A stretch of DNA of 37,686 nt. Origin: an uncultured Pseudorhodobacter sp. Lineage in GTDB: Bacteria; Pseudomonadota; Alphaproteobacteria; Rhodobacterales; Rhodobacteraceae. The position numbers and the translations under genes were made by a program. Below are positions 1-8,142 of this stretch, in pieces. A model generated the notes under the pieces. It was not told the DNA's origin. It made no database searches and saw nothing but the letters and a program-made list of their open reading frames with translations. The stretch spans positions 1-37,686 of the forward strand of contig CAMFLG010000002.1 in the NCBI GenBank assembly GCA_945957495.1. The letters run 5' to 3'. Numbering within the stretch: the stretch's first letter is position 1; each line of letters begins with the position of its first letter.

Positions 1-1
1 G

Positions 2-2338
2 CTTACCGACACGCAGTTTGGCCTTGCACACGGCACACAGACGCTGGGTTTTGGCGATGACATCTACTTTGACAACGGACTGGCCAGCAATATCGCCGGC
101 AACGGTGGGCGTGACATTCTGGTGATGCGCGACGGCGATGACGAGGTGCATTCCGACGACAAGCCCGATCTTGTCTTTGGCGGTTTGGGCAATGACATCC
201 TGGAAGGCAACCGCGGCGATGACCTCATGTTCGGCAATGAGGGCATGGACAATCTGATCGGCGGCTATGGTCACGACATTCTCGACGGTGGTGCCGATAG
301 CGACGCGCTAAGCGGTGAATTCGGCAATGACCTCATGTTCGGTGGCGGTGGCAATGACGCGTTGGATGGTGGTTTTGGCAATGACGTCATTTATGGCGAC
401 AGCGGCATCAGCCTGGCGCAGTTCCGTTTCTGGGTAATCACCCAGTTCCTTGGTCTTACCGAGGAGACTTATGATCCCAATGCAGAATATGCTCTCGATC
501 TGGAAAGCCTGCTGATCCGCCCCGATTTCTACGACCCCAGTAACCCGCTCAGCGAATTCCTCATTCAATTCCCGACACTGGTTGTTGACGGCGACGACGT
601 ACTGGACGGCGGCTTTGGCGATGACAGCCTTTACGGCGGTGGCGGCAAGGATGTGCTGAAAGGCGGGCAGGGCAAGGATTTGCTGGATGGGGGCAGCGGC
701 GACGACAGCCTGATGGGGTGGAGCGGCGACGACACGCTTTACGGCGGCACGGGCAATGACACCCTGAACGGCGATCTGGGCAACGACAGTCTGGTCGGCG
801 GCAGCGGCGACGATTTGCTGCAAGGCAGCTACGGCGATGACACGGTCTATGCGCAAGACGGCAATGATGCGGTGCAAGGCGGCGTGGGTGTCGATCTGCT
901 TTATGGCGGTATCGGCAATGATTCACTTTGGGGAGACGATGGCAATGACACGCTTTACGGCGAAGAAGGCGCCGACATGCTGCAAGGCAGCGCGGGTCAT
1001 GACAGCCTGATTGGCGCGGTGGGCAATGACACGCTTTATGGCGACGCAGGCAACGACACGCTTCTGGGTGGCTTTGGCGATGACAGTATCATCGGTGGCC
1101 TTGGCGCAGATCAACTGATCGGTGATGCAGGCAATGACGCGATGTGGGGCGATGACGGCAGCGATCTGCTTTACGGTGGTGCGGGTAGCGACAGTCTGCG
1201 CGGCGGGGCCTTTGCCGATACATTGTGGGGCGATGATGGGGATGACCTGCTGGAGGGCAACACCGGGCGCGACATCCTGTCAGGCGACAAGGGCAATGAC
1301 ACGCTGCTGGGGCAAGAGGATGATGACCTGCTCAACGGTCGGGTTGGCAATGATCTTCTGAACGGCGGAGCGGGTCATGACACCCTGCGCGGTGGGTTTG
1401 GCGATGACACGCTGTTTGGCGAGGACGGCAACGACCGTTTTACCGGCAGTGATGGCAACGACGTGATCTATGGCGGCACGGGCAATGACACCATCTATGG
1501 TGAGAATGACAACGACAGCATTCTGGGCGGCGATGGGCTTGACAGCATTCTGGGCGGCATTGGCAATGATACGATCTGGGGCGGGGCCGACGATGACCGC
1601 ATCTTTGGCGAGGATGGCAACGACATCCTCGGCGGTGAGGCGGGCAACGACTATATAGACACAGGCCGCGGGCACGACACAGTCTATGGCGGCATTGGCG
1701 ATGACACCATTCTGGGCATGGCAGGCAGCGATCAGATCTTTGCCGGCGATGGCAATGACAGCGTAACTGGCGGCTTGGGCCTTGACCTGCTGGTTGGCGA
1801 GGCGGGCAATGACACGCTTCTTGGCAATTACGGCGATGACACATTGTCGGGCGGCATTGGCGATGACAAATTGTCGGGCGGCTATAGCAACGACAGCCTG
1901 TTTGGCGGCGATGGCAATGATCGCTTGCTGGGGGGCGAAGACAACGACACGCTTTATGGCGAATTGGGCGACGACAGCCTGCAAGGCGACGCGGGCAATG
2001 ACAGCCTGTTCGGCGGTGATGGTAATGACACGCTAGCGGGCGGTTTGGGCAATGACACGCTGAATGGCGCGGCTGGGGTGGATGTGTTTGTGTTCGAGGC
2101 CAGCAATGGCAGCGATACGGTCAGCAATTTCACCACGACCCTTGCCAATGCCGCTGCCCATGACGTGCTGCGCTTTGAACGCTTTGGCGAGATAAGCGAT
2201 CTGGCGGGGTTCAAGGCCGCCGCAACCCAGGTCGGCGCGAATGTCGTCTACGACCTGGGCAATGACGGACTGAATACCATCACGATCAACAACGTCTTTC
2301 TGGTCAACCTGCAGGCCTCGGATTTCGAGTTCTTTTAG
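2..2338 (+). CDS. RTX calcium-binding repeat protein, 5' end missing
   Basis: The reading frame is open from base 2, so the gene starts before the window; about 778 residues are visible. Almost all of it is glycine/aspartate nonapeptides of the GGxGxDxLx type, roughly sixty copies, which in this family form a Ca2+-binding parallel beta-roll. One non-repetitive island of about 55-60 residues (nucleotides about 400-585) interrupts the roll. The last 80 residues follow the usual end of such proteins: a DVFVFEASNGSDTVSNF-like strand, then a short domain ending in aromatic residues (DFEFF), the pattern of a C-terminal type I secretion signal. The protein is therefore probably secreted by an ABC-type exporter not seen here. 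It converges on ugd with 43 bases between them. The N-terminal part that would define an enzyme or adhesin role is outside the window, so only the RTX assignment is firm. Confidence 0.93.
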   Translation, partial: LTDTQFGLAHGTQTLGFGDDIYFDNGLASNIAGNGGRDILVMRDGDDEVHSDDKPDLVFGGLGNDILEGNRGDDLMFGNEGMDNLIGGYGHDILDGGADSDALSGEFGNDLMFGGGGNDALDGGFGNDVIYGDSGISLAQFRFWVITQFLGLTEETYDPNAEYALDLESLLIRPDFYDPSNPLSEFLIQFPTLVVDGDDVLDGGFGDDSLYGGGGKDVLKGGQGKDLLDGGSGDDSLMGWSGDDTLYGGTGNDTLNGDLGNDSLVGGSGDDLLQGSYGDDTVYAQDGNDAVQGGVGVDLLYGGIGNDSLWGDDGNDTLYGEEGADMLQGSAGHDSLIGAVGNDTLYGDAGNDTLLGGFGDDSIIGGLGADQLIGDAGNDAMWGDDGSDLLYGGAGSDSLRGGAFADTLWGDDGDDLLEGNTGRDILSGDKGNDTLLGQEDDDLLNGRVGNDLLNGGAGHDTLRGGFGDDTLFGEDGNDRFTGSDGNDVIYGGTGNDTIYGENDNDSILGGDGLDSILGGIGNDTIWGGADDDRIFGEDGNDILGGEAGNDYIDTGRGHDTVYGGIGDDTILGMAGSDQIFAGDGNDSVTGGLGLDLLVGEAGNDTLLGNYGDDTLSGGIGDDKLSGGYSNDSLFGGDGNDRLLGGEDNDTLYGELGDDSLQGDAGNDSLFGGDGNDTLAGGLGNDTLNGAAGVDVFVFEASNGSDTVSNFTTTLANAAAHDVLRFERFGEISDLAGFKAAATQVGANVVYDLGNDGLNTITINNVFLVNLQASDFEFF
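122..2095 (+). repeat. 27-bp coding repeats (RTX nonapeptides)
   Basis: Nucleotide periodicity of 27 bases (nine codons) around cores such as GGCAATGACACGCT and GGCGATGACA. It results from the RTX nonapeptides and keeps long antisense frames open by chance. It is broken between about 400 and 585. Confidence 0.85.
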
Positions 2339-2381
2339 GTTCGTCCGGCGTCAACTGCGGCTGCGGGTGTCGCGGGTATGG

Positions 2382-3560
2382 TTAATCTGACCCGAACAGA
2401 TCGCGCGTGAATATCTTGGCTGCGACATCTGCCAGTTCTGGCGTGGCGCGGTTGGCGACGATCAGATCGGCGTCCGTCTTGAACCGGTCAATGTCACCCA
2501 CCACTTCGGAGCCGAAGAAATCGGGCTCGGACAGGTTGGGCTCATAGACGATGACGCGGATGCCCTTGGCCTTGATCCGCTTCATGATACCTTGAATCGA
2601 GCTGAAGCGGAAATTGTCAGAGCCGCTTTTCATTGCCAGCCGGAACACGCCCACGGTGCGGGGCTTTTGTGCAACGATCTGATCGGCAATGAAATCCTTG
2701 CGGGTACGGTTGGCGTCAACGATCGCCTTGATCAGATTTTGCGGTACACTGCTGTAGTTGGCCAACAACTGCTTGCTGTCTTTGGGCAGGCAATAGCCGC
2801 CATAGCCAAAAGAGGGATTGTTGTAATGTGAGCCGATGCGCGGGTCGAGTCCGACCCCTTCGATGATCTGACGGCTGCTGAGCCCATGCACCAAGGCGTA
2901 AGAGTCCAACTCGTTGAAGAAGGCGACGCGCATGGCAAGGAAGGTATTGGAAAACAACTTAATCGCCTCGGCTTCAGTCGATTGGGTGAACAGCATCGGC
3001 GCGGTTTTGGTGATCGCACCACCCAAAAGCGCCTCTGCAAAGACACGGGCGCGGTCGGATTGTTCGCCTACGATGATCCGCGACGGGTGCAGGTTGTCGT
3101 ACAGGGCGCGACCCTCCCGCAGGAATTCCGGTGAGAACAGGATGTTGGGGTTGCCAAACTCTTGCCGGATGCGGGCCGTATAGCCGACGGGGACGGTTGA
3201 TTTGATCACGATCAGCGCATCGGGGTTGATAGAGTGGATCAGTTTCAGAACCGCCTCGACCGAGCGCGTGTCGAACTGATTGGTCGCGGGATCGTAGTTG
3301 GTGGGTGTGGCGACGATGACGAAAGTGGCTCCTCTATAGGCCTCGACCGGGTCAAGTGTGGCGTGCAGGGACAAGGGCTTGGTCGCCAGGTATTCCGACA
3401 CCTCGTCATCCACGATCGGGGAAACCCGGTTGTTGATGGAAGCAACCCGCCCCGGGTCGATGTCGATTGCCACGACATCATTGTGCTGGGCGAGCAAAAT
3501 TGCATTGGAGATACCGACATAACCCAGCCCGGCTACTGCAAATTTAATCTTGGTATTCAT
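2382..3560 (-). CDS. ugd: UDP-glucose 6-dehydrogenase
   Basis: 392 residues, the normal length of the short bacterial Ugd type. The enzyme oxidises UDP-glucose to UDP-glucuronate with two NAD+, in the cytoplasm, supplying uronic acid for polysaccharides. Visible motifs are the Rossmann loop GLGYVG (residues 11-16), STVPVG (121-126), SPEFLREG (143-150) and the catalytic cysteine in FGYGGYCLPKDSKQL (Cys257). The C-terminal half carries the UDP-binding domain. It is transcribed towards the RTX gene, and upstream lies the resolvase in the same orientation after 228 bases. In this context it most likely supplies precursor for the exopolysaccharide made by the genes from 10 kb onward, from which it is now separated by the mobile block. 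Confidence 0.96.
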   Translation of the reverse strand: MNTKIKFAVAGLGYVGISNAILLAQHNDVVAIDIDPGRVASINNRVSPIVDDEVSEYLATKPLSLHATLDPVEAYRGATFVIVATPTNYDPATNQFDTRSVEAVLKLIHSINPDALIVIKSTVPVGYTARIRQEFGNPNILFSPEFLREGRALYDNLHPSRIIVGEQSDRARVFAEALLGGAITKTAPMLFTQSTEAEAIKLFSNTFLAMRVAFFNELDSYALVHGLSSRQIIEGVGLDPRIGSHYNNPSFGYGGYCLPKDSKQLLANYSSVPQNLIKAIVDANRTRKDFIADQIVAQKPRTVGVFRLAMKSGSDNFRFSSIQGIMKRIKAKGIRVIVYEPNLSEPDFFGSEVVGDIDRFKTDADLIVANRATPELADVAAKIFTRDLFGSD

Positions 3561-3788
3561 GGGAATATGGCCTCGATCTCTGAATGCGGGCCGCGCGGGG
3601 GACTACGGCAACCCAAGTCGCACGGAAGCTTGAACGGTCAAGCCGGAGACTTTGTCGCTGCCGGGGCCGACCGAGTCAATCCGGCCAAGACCGTTTGCTG
3701 TTTCCCGCTCAGCGCTTTGTGTGAGCGCACGAAGTTTGGCAGTCAGTGGCAAACCCGGTTCGAAGGCCAGAGCGGGCAGAATCCCACG

Positions 3789-4403
3789 TTAAGTTGTTTC
3801 AAGCACCCGTTTTCCATAGTCCCGAAGATTACCGTTGGGATCAACGTATCGATAGAGAGTGACGGGGCGGATTTTGAGTTCTTTGCAGAGTTCACCGACG
3901 GATGTGTCGCGATTTGCCATGGCGGCCTGAGCAAGGCGGACCTGGGCCTTGGTGAGTGAAAATTTCCGTCCCCCGGTTCTTCCTCTGGCGCGGGCCGCCT
4001 GCAGGCCTGCCATGGTCCGTTCGCGGATCAGTTCGCTTTCAAATTCGGCTAGGGCCGCGAATATCCCAAAGGACAGGCGGCCTGCGGCAGTCGTCGTGTC
4101 GATCGCAGCACCTTGGCCTGTCAGGACTTTCAAACCGACGCCGCGCTCGGTCAGCATGGCGACAGTCTTGACCAGGTGGTGCAGACTGCGCCCGAGCCGG
4201 TCGAGTTTCCAAACCACCAGAACATCACCCGCCCGCAGGGACTTCAGGCAAGCCTCCAGCCCAGGGCGATCATCTTTTTTGCCGGAGGCCTGATCAGAGT
4301 AGATTTGCCTTTCAGGCACATCGGCAGCATTCAATGCATCCTTTTGCAGATCGAGCGACTGGCTGCCGTCGGCTTTCGACACTCGGGCATAGCCGATCAG
4401 CAT
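3789..4403 (-). CDS. Serine recombinase / resolvase (Tn3-resolvase type)
   Basis: 204 residues. The N-terminal catalytic domain starts MLIGYARVSKADGSQ with nucleophile Ser9, and has the conserved VWKLDRLGRS block (Asp68, Arg69, Arg72) and the EFESELIRERTMAG helix leading to a Hin-type helix-turn-helix at about 150-190. This is the small resolvase/invertase family, which cuts at a res site by a covalent phosphoserine intermediate. No partner transposase gene is visible, so it may serve multimer resolution of a plasmid, or be left from a transposon. A perfect 7-bp inverted repeat immediately upstream of the start (4408-4425) may be part of its operator or res site. Confidence 0.93.
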   Translation of the reverse strand: MLIGYARVSKADGSQSLDLQKDALNAADVPERQIYSDQASGKKDDRPGLEACLKSLRAGDVLVVWKLDRLGRSLHHLVKTVAMLTERGVGLKVLTGQGAAIDTTTAAGRLSFGIFAALAEFESELIRERTMAGLQAARARGRTGGRKFSLTKAQVRLAQAAMANRDTSVGELCKELKIRPVTLYRYVDPNGNLRDYGKRVLETT

Positions 4404-4407
4404 GTTT

Positions 4408-4425
4408 CACAAACGAATGTTTGTG
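4408..4425. promoter_or_regulatory. Inverted repeat upstream of the resolvase start
   Basis: CACAAAC-GAAT-GTTTGTG, a perfect 7-bp inverted repeat beginning 5 bases upstream of the resolvase ATG. In this family the recombinase commonly binds just upstream of its own gene, so this may be an operator or part of a res site. That role is inference. Confidence 0.4.
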
Positions 4426-4938
4426 GAATTACCTTGCGGAAGTCGTATACGAACACGATCACTGAACCTTATCTCATGTCTCAATCAAATATACATAGAC
4501 TATGTTCAAAAATCAAAAGATATATCCGGCATCGCCCCATTTTCCTAGGTCTCCGAAGTCAGTGCAGTCTGATCTCCCAACCGACAAAGCGCCCATACTG
4601 CCCGGTTACACCCAGCCGGCCCGTGATCTGAAATCATCCTCAACCGCCAACACCGCCCCAATCATTTTGGCTTCGCCTTGCAGCTTTGCACGGTGGGATA
4701 CCAGCGGGACTGCTCGCCCCCCGGGGGGGCGCTCCCGCAGCAGTCTGCGCCTTCTTGTTGCACCACTCGGGCTGCTACCAGACGATCTCGCTGCCACCGC
4801 AGCAGCGTAGTTGAAACCCATCACCGGACCGTCGGCAATTCGGCACGAGGTTGAATCCCGCTGTGATGCCCGCATGGATGATGCCGAAATTGGCCATCCC
4901 GTTCGAGTCTGATCTGGCTACCGGTCAAGGAGCATATG
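4426..4938. other. Non-coding stretch between resolvase and truncated parA
   Basis: No gene recognised. The first 100 bases next to the resolvase are AT-rich, as expected of a promoter/res region. The rest is GC-rich and contains a strong nested hairpin (4704-4738). Short open frames on both strands match nothing I know and have no convincing ribosome binding site. The part next to 4939 may include decayed remains of the 3' half of the ParA-like gene, but I could not identify ParA motifs in any frame. Confidence 0.5.
4704..4738. repeat. GC-rich nested hairpin
   Basis: Outer arms GCGGGA (4704-4709) and TCCCGC (4733-4738) enclose an inner palindrome CGCCCCCC/GGGGGGCG (4715-4722 with 4724-4731). 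No U-run follows on either strand, so it is not a classic intrinsic terminator. It could be a plasmid processing site or a transcription block. Confidence 0.5.
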
Positions 4939-5142
4939 TCAGATACTCCTTGCCGTTTGGCGCGCGCGATCGAGATCGGTGTCGAAGAGCGTGACCGTCT
5001 CGCCGCGTGCAACGGCGGCAGAGGCGAGGGCGCGGCAGAACGTGCTCTTGCCTGCCCCACCTTTACGGGTGGCGACAAGGAGGACGCGAATGCCGTTGGC
5101 TGTCACAATTCTTGTATCCGAATTCACAATTGCTAAATTCAT
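4939..5142 (-). pseudogene. ParA-like ATPase, truncated after the Walker A region
   Basis: A 67-residue frame, about a quarter to a third of a normal ParA/MipZ-type ATPase. Start ATG at 5142 is chosen because GGAGAGG lies 6 bases upstream; a longer frame from a GTG at 5181 lacks such a site. The deviant Walker A box KGGAGKST is at residues 27-34, followed by TVTLFDTDLDR, which corresponds to the second conserved Asp motif. The frame then stops. The Walker B and C-terminal parts of ParA were not found downstream in any frame. This is seen as a decayed or deleted partition ATPase that was probably divergent from mobC, a common arrangement on mobilisable plasmids. It could still be expressed as a short peptide, but would not be an ATPase. 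Confidence 0.7.
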
Positions 5143-5665
5143 ACACAACCTCTCCGCGATTTTATGAAGCAGCCGTAGCACTGATAAACCGTAACCCGCA
5201 ATGGCCGCCTAGGTTATGCTGAATTGGGAATTCGGAGTCACCCTCTCTTCTCCGCATATCTTAATTCCTTTATCTTAATTCCGATAATTTAAATCCACTG
5301 ACCTGAATTCAATCATTCCTCTAACGGAGCGCCCATCCTTATACCGAATTCCGTTTTCCTTTCTGCGAAATCCTGCATTCCGATGCGCTGATCTTCGGGA
5401 AGCAGCGCAGCTCAGGTCGTGGATAATCATAGTAAGCCACTGTAAATGCACATATTAGTATCTCAGATTACGGTGCTGTCCTGCACTGATCTCTTTCCGG
5501 GTCTTCTGGCGCAACGCTGTGCTTCAATTGCTACGGATGGGCATCTGCTGCACCAAAGGAAATGCGTTCTTTGCAGGGCTTGATTGCCCTTGCCAATTTG
5601 GAGGGGAAGGGTAAATGAAAGCCATGGCAGGAAATGCGATATGTCTACAATAATTCGGGTGGTCG
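5143..5665. other. AT-rich intergenic region upstream of mobC, candidate oriT/promoter region
   Basis: About 520 bases lying between the divergent parA remnant and mobC. It is noticeably AT-richer than its surroundings and has a run of degenerate 14-bp tandem repeats (5255-5296) plus scattered GAATTCCG/ATTCCG words. No gene seen. In mobilisation modules of this type, oriT commonly lies just upstream of mobC, so this is the place to look for it. I did not identify a nic site. Confidence 0.45.
5255..5296 (+). repeat. Three tandem 14-bp degenerate repeats
   Basis: Units 5255-5268 and 5269-5282 share TATCTTAATTCC exactly; unit 5283-5296 is a weaker copy (GATAATTTAAATCC). A 14-bp spacing without flanking genes suggests protein-binding sites (iteron-like or relaxosome accessory), but no binding protein is proven. 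Confidence 0.55.
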
Positions 5666-6199
5666 GTGGTGATGGTAAAATCTCATTCTACTGAAGCGCG
5701 GCTCAAACCTAAATTAAATCAGGATGCGGTAGTTCGGGTCGAATCTTTGGCTTCAGAGTCGCTCCAAAGCTCCCGGCGTGGTCGTCCCGTTGCGCGCGGT
5801 TCTGGGCAGGTCGTCAGTTGCCGTCTGCCTGCAGAAGAACTGCATGCCTTCGACGCCCTTTGCGCCCAGCTTGGAGTGAGATCGCGCTCGGACGGGGTGC
5901 GCTCTGTCGTTCGGATGGCCTCTGGCTTCCTCGAATTCAGCCGGGAGGACAGCACACGGCTGGAAGAGATCCGCTACGAGCTGGGCAAGATCGGCACCAA
6001 CGTGAACCAGATTGCCCTGGCCGCGAACCGGGGCAGGGCCCCGATGATCCGGGCACAGTGGGCGGCTGTTGAAGAACTGCGGCGGTCGCTGCCCTTGGTG
6101 ACAAAGGCCTTGGGACAGATCATAGCTGAACGTCGCCGCCAGGGCGTGGCGCTGTTCCGGAAGTTCGTCGAAGCTCAGGAAGGCGCGCGCCATGGTTAG
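5666..6199 (+). CDS. mobC: MobC-family relaxosome accessory protein
   Basis: 177 residues. The second half carries the family hallmark, a helical stretch ending in GTNVNQIALAANRG (about residues 110-123) after a ribbon-helix-helix-like segment that follows VVSCRLPAEELHAFDAL. MobC-type proteins bind oriT and help the relaxase melt and nick it during conjugative mobilisation. The gene overlaps the relaxase gene by 8 bases, indicating translational coupling. ATG at 5672 is an alternative start two codons in. The repeats and AT-rich DNA just upstream fit a DNA-binding relaxosome component acting nearby. Confidence 0.85.
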   Translation: MVMVKSHSTEARLKPKLNQDAVVRVESLASESLQSSRRGRPVARGSGQVVSCRLPAEELHAFDALCAQLGVRSRSDGVRSVVRMASGFLEFSREDSTRLEEIRYELGKIGTNVNQIALAANRGRAPMIRAQWAAVEELRRSLPLVTKALGQIIAERRRQGVALFRKFVEAQEGARHG

Positions 6200-8018
6200 G
6201 CTTGGGTCGCGTCCTATTGGGGTTGCAGAGGCAGTCCTCGGCGAGATCAACTTCCTGCGCCCGCAGCAAGGCAAGGTTAAAACAGGCAATCCCTCGTCGC
6301 CCAAGCGCGAGTTCAGTTTCTCGACGCGAGCGAGCCAGCTGTGGCGGTTCTCAATGGGGTCGAACGCAGCGGTGCTGAAGAAGATCGGCAAGGGTGGGAC
6401 GGCCAATGCCAAGGAACTGGCGGCCCAGATGGACTATCTGTTCTCGAAGTCGGTTTCGATCTTCGGCAACGGGGTCGTGTTGGCTGCCGACGCCAAAGGG
6501 CTGACCAAGGACGAGCGCAACGACATCGTCGGCGACTGGGTCGAGGATTGGCGCGGCTCGCCCAAGAACGGCCACACCACGCATTTGCTGATGAGCTTTC
6601 CATCCCATGTCCGGCCAGAGAGGGCGAAGCTGATCGCCGAGGCCTGGGCCTTCGAGATGTTCCAGTCAGGAGAGCATCAGGACGATGTCTGGTCCTATGT
6701 GGCCGCCTTGCACAGCGACAAGGCGCATCCGCATGTGCACATGGTGATCAACAACCGGGGCACGGTGAATGACACATGGTTCTACATGGCCAAGGAGCAC
6801 GCCTTCAATCTGGATGTCATGAAAGAGCGGATGGTGGCGATTGCGGCCGAAGAGGGCGTGTTCCTGGATGCCACCTCGCGCGCCGAGCGGGGGTTGCTGA
6901 GCTATGGGCCGTCGCGGGCTGAGATCGAACGCGCACGGGTTGAAGGCCGTGCGCCGGAAGAACGGCCACGCGAGGGCAAGGCGCTGGAGGACGCCTTGGC
7001 GACGATGGCGCGGACGGCGGATGCGATGAGGAGTCTGCAGCATGTGGCTGCACTGACCGGGCTGCCTGAGATTGGCGAGAAGATCGCCAAGGCCGAAGAA
7101 GCCCTGCGGCGGGGCGGGGTGCTACAGCCTTTTCCAGCAGAGGCGGCTACGGCGGACCGGGCTGATCTGGACAAGCATTTCAGCGGATGGATGGCTGAGG
7201 CGGAGGACAAGATCCGGAAGATGCCGGTCGCCGAGCGTAAGGACATGCGGGGCGAGCTTTATGGTTATGCGATCGACATCGCCAAGGGCTTGGGCGACCC
7301 ACGCGGCGCGCAATTGTTGCAGATGCTGCCGCAGTCGACGCTCTATGCGACCAGTCTTGCAGGCGATCAGGTGACAAGGGGCAGGGAGGTCGTTGATCTG
7401 CGGCCTGGTGCCGTGGATCGGCTCAAAAAGGATATCGTCGGCAAAGCGGTGGCACTGGGTCTCAGCGGTGACCGCATGGCTGAACGGCTGGAAACCGGCG
7501 CCGCCAATGCCTGGGAGGAGCGGGGCTGGGTGCGCAGTGACTTGCTGGTACTGTCAGGGCGACAGCGTGTTGATCTTCGTAACCCGGCCCGAAGCCGGAA
7601 GGTCGCCGATGATCTTGAACGCTTCTACGAAGCCGCAGCAAAGCTGATCGAGCAAGCCCGCCAACATGAAGTGGTGCAGGACAATAGCCTGCTGCTGCGC
7701 GCCCTTGGGTCGATGGGCCGTATCATGCAGACGGATGGAAAGGTGGAGTTCCGGGGGGATGAGCAAGCGGAGCGCTTCGCCGATGAGCTGCGGCAGCGGT
7801 ATGGCGAAGGGGTTGTGGCTGAGCTTGCCAGCGGGCGGACGGAGGCATTGGCTGAGGATTTCGAGGATGAGGACCAGCGGAAGTGGATCGCTCGGGCGGT
7901 TGTTTCGGCCGCCAAATCGCATGTGGCGTTCGGGCTGACTTTACAAGAGGCGCACAAAGCTGAGCGTAGGTTCTATGGGCGAACAGAACGGGGAGGTGAC
8001 AAAGACTGGGAGCGCTGA
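6192..8018 (+). CDS. Relaxase / mobilisation nuclease (MobP/VirD2-like)
   Basis: 608 residues. The N-terminal relaxase domain (about 60-230) has the metal-binding three-His motif as LHSDKAHPHVHMVINNRG (His174, Asp176, His179, His181, His183). A tyrosine in QMDYLFSKS (Tyr82) is a plausible nicking residue. The rest (about 240-608) is a long, charged, mostly helical tail without a recognised primase or helicase motif. Relaxases nick oriT, attach to the 5' end and pilot the strand through a type IV secretion system. No transfer genes are in the window, so the replicon would be mobilisable rather than self-transmissible on this evidence. The start overlaps mobC; ATG at 6354 is an alternative. The IS1111-type element sits about 50 bases after the stop. 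Confidence 0.92.
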   Translation: MVRLGSRPIGVAEAVLGEINFLRPQQGKVKTGNPSSPKREFSFSTRASQLWRFSMGSNAAVLKKIGKGGTANAKELAAQMDYLFSKSVSIFGNGVVLAADAKGLTKDERNDIVGDWVEDWRGSPKNGHTTHLLMSFPSHVRPERAKLIAEAWAFEMFQSGEHQDDVWSYVAALHSDKAHPHVHMVINNRGTVNDTWFYMAKEHAFNLDVMKERMVAIAAEEGVFLDATSRAERGLLSYGPSRAEIERARVEGRAPEERPREGKALEDALATMARTADAMRSLQHVAALTGLPEIGEKIAKAEEALRRGGVLQPFPAEAATADRADLDKHFSGWMAEAEDKIRKMPVAERKDMRGELYGYAIDIAKGLGDPRGAQLLQMLPQSTLYATSLAGDQVTRGREVVDLRPGAVDRLKKDIVGKAVALGLSGDRMAERLETGAANAWEERGWVRSDLLVLSGRQRVDLRNPARSRKVADDLERFYEAAAKLIEQARQHEVVQDNSLLLRALGSMGRIMQTDGKVEFRGDEQAERFADELRQRYGEGVVAELASGRTEALAEDFEDEDQRKWIARAVVSAAKSHVAFGLTLQEAHKAERRFYGRTERGGDKDWER

Positions 8019-8075
8019 ACGACGCAACGAGCGGAAGAGCTAAGCCGCTTAGCGGCGATGGTGTGAGCTAATGGG

Positions 8076-8090
8076 ATGAACTGCCTTCCC
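8076..8090 (+). repeat. Left subterminal inverted repeat of the IS
   Basis: ATGAACTGCCTTCCC; pairs with 9405-9419 in inverted orientation with 14 of 15 positions identical. Confidence 0.75.
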
Positions 8091-8095
8091 GCCAA

Positions 8096-8115
8096 ACCGC
8101 AGCTATAGTTGCGGT
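8096..8115. promoter_or_regulatory. 20-bp near-perfect palindrome before the transposase gene
   Basis: ACCGCAGCTATAGTTGCGGT equals its own reverse complement apart from one mismatched pair. It lies 27 bases upstream of the transposase ATG and just inside the left inverted repeat. It may be an operator or a hairpin limiting transposase expression; that role is inference. Confidence 0.5.
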
Positions 8116-8142
8116 CATCGGTAGGACAGGAGGAGTATTCCG

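Noticed and set aside
308..1984. Long antisense open frames across the RTX gene
   Set aside because: They follow from the 27-bp codon periodicity; the translations are low-complexity valine/alanine/isoleucine repeats without start signals.
122..2095. Short regular repeats resembling a CRISPR array
   Set aside because: The repeats are contiguous, degenerate and in-frame coding for RTX nonapeptides; there are no unique spacers.
3756..3793. Possible Tn3-type terminal repeat after the resolvase (CCACGTTAAG)
   Set aside because: Only the inner TAAG-like end resembles it; the outer GGGG end and a second copy were not found.
4606..4875. 89-codon minus-strand frame in the resolvase-parA gap
   Set aside because: Arg/Ser/Ala-rich, crosses the GC-rich hairpin, no ribosome site and no recognised relative.
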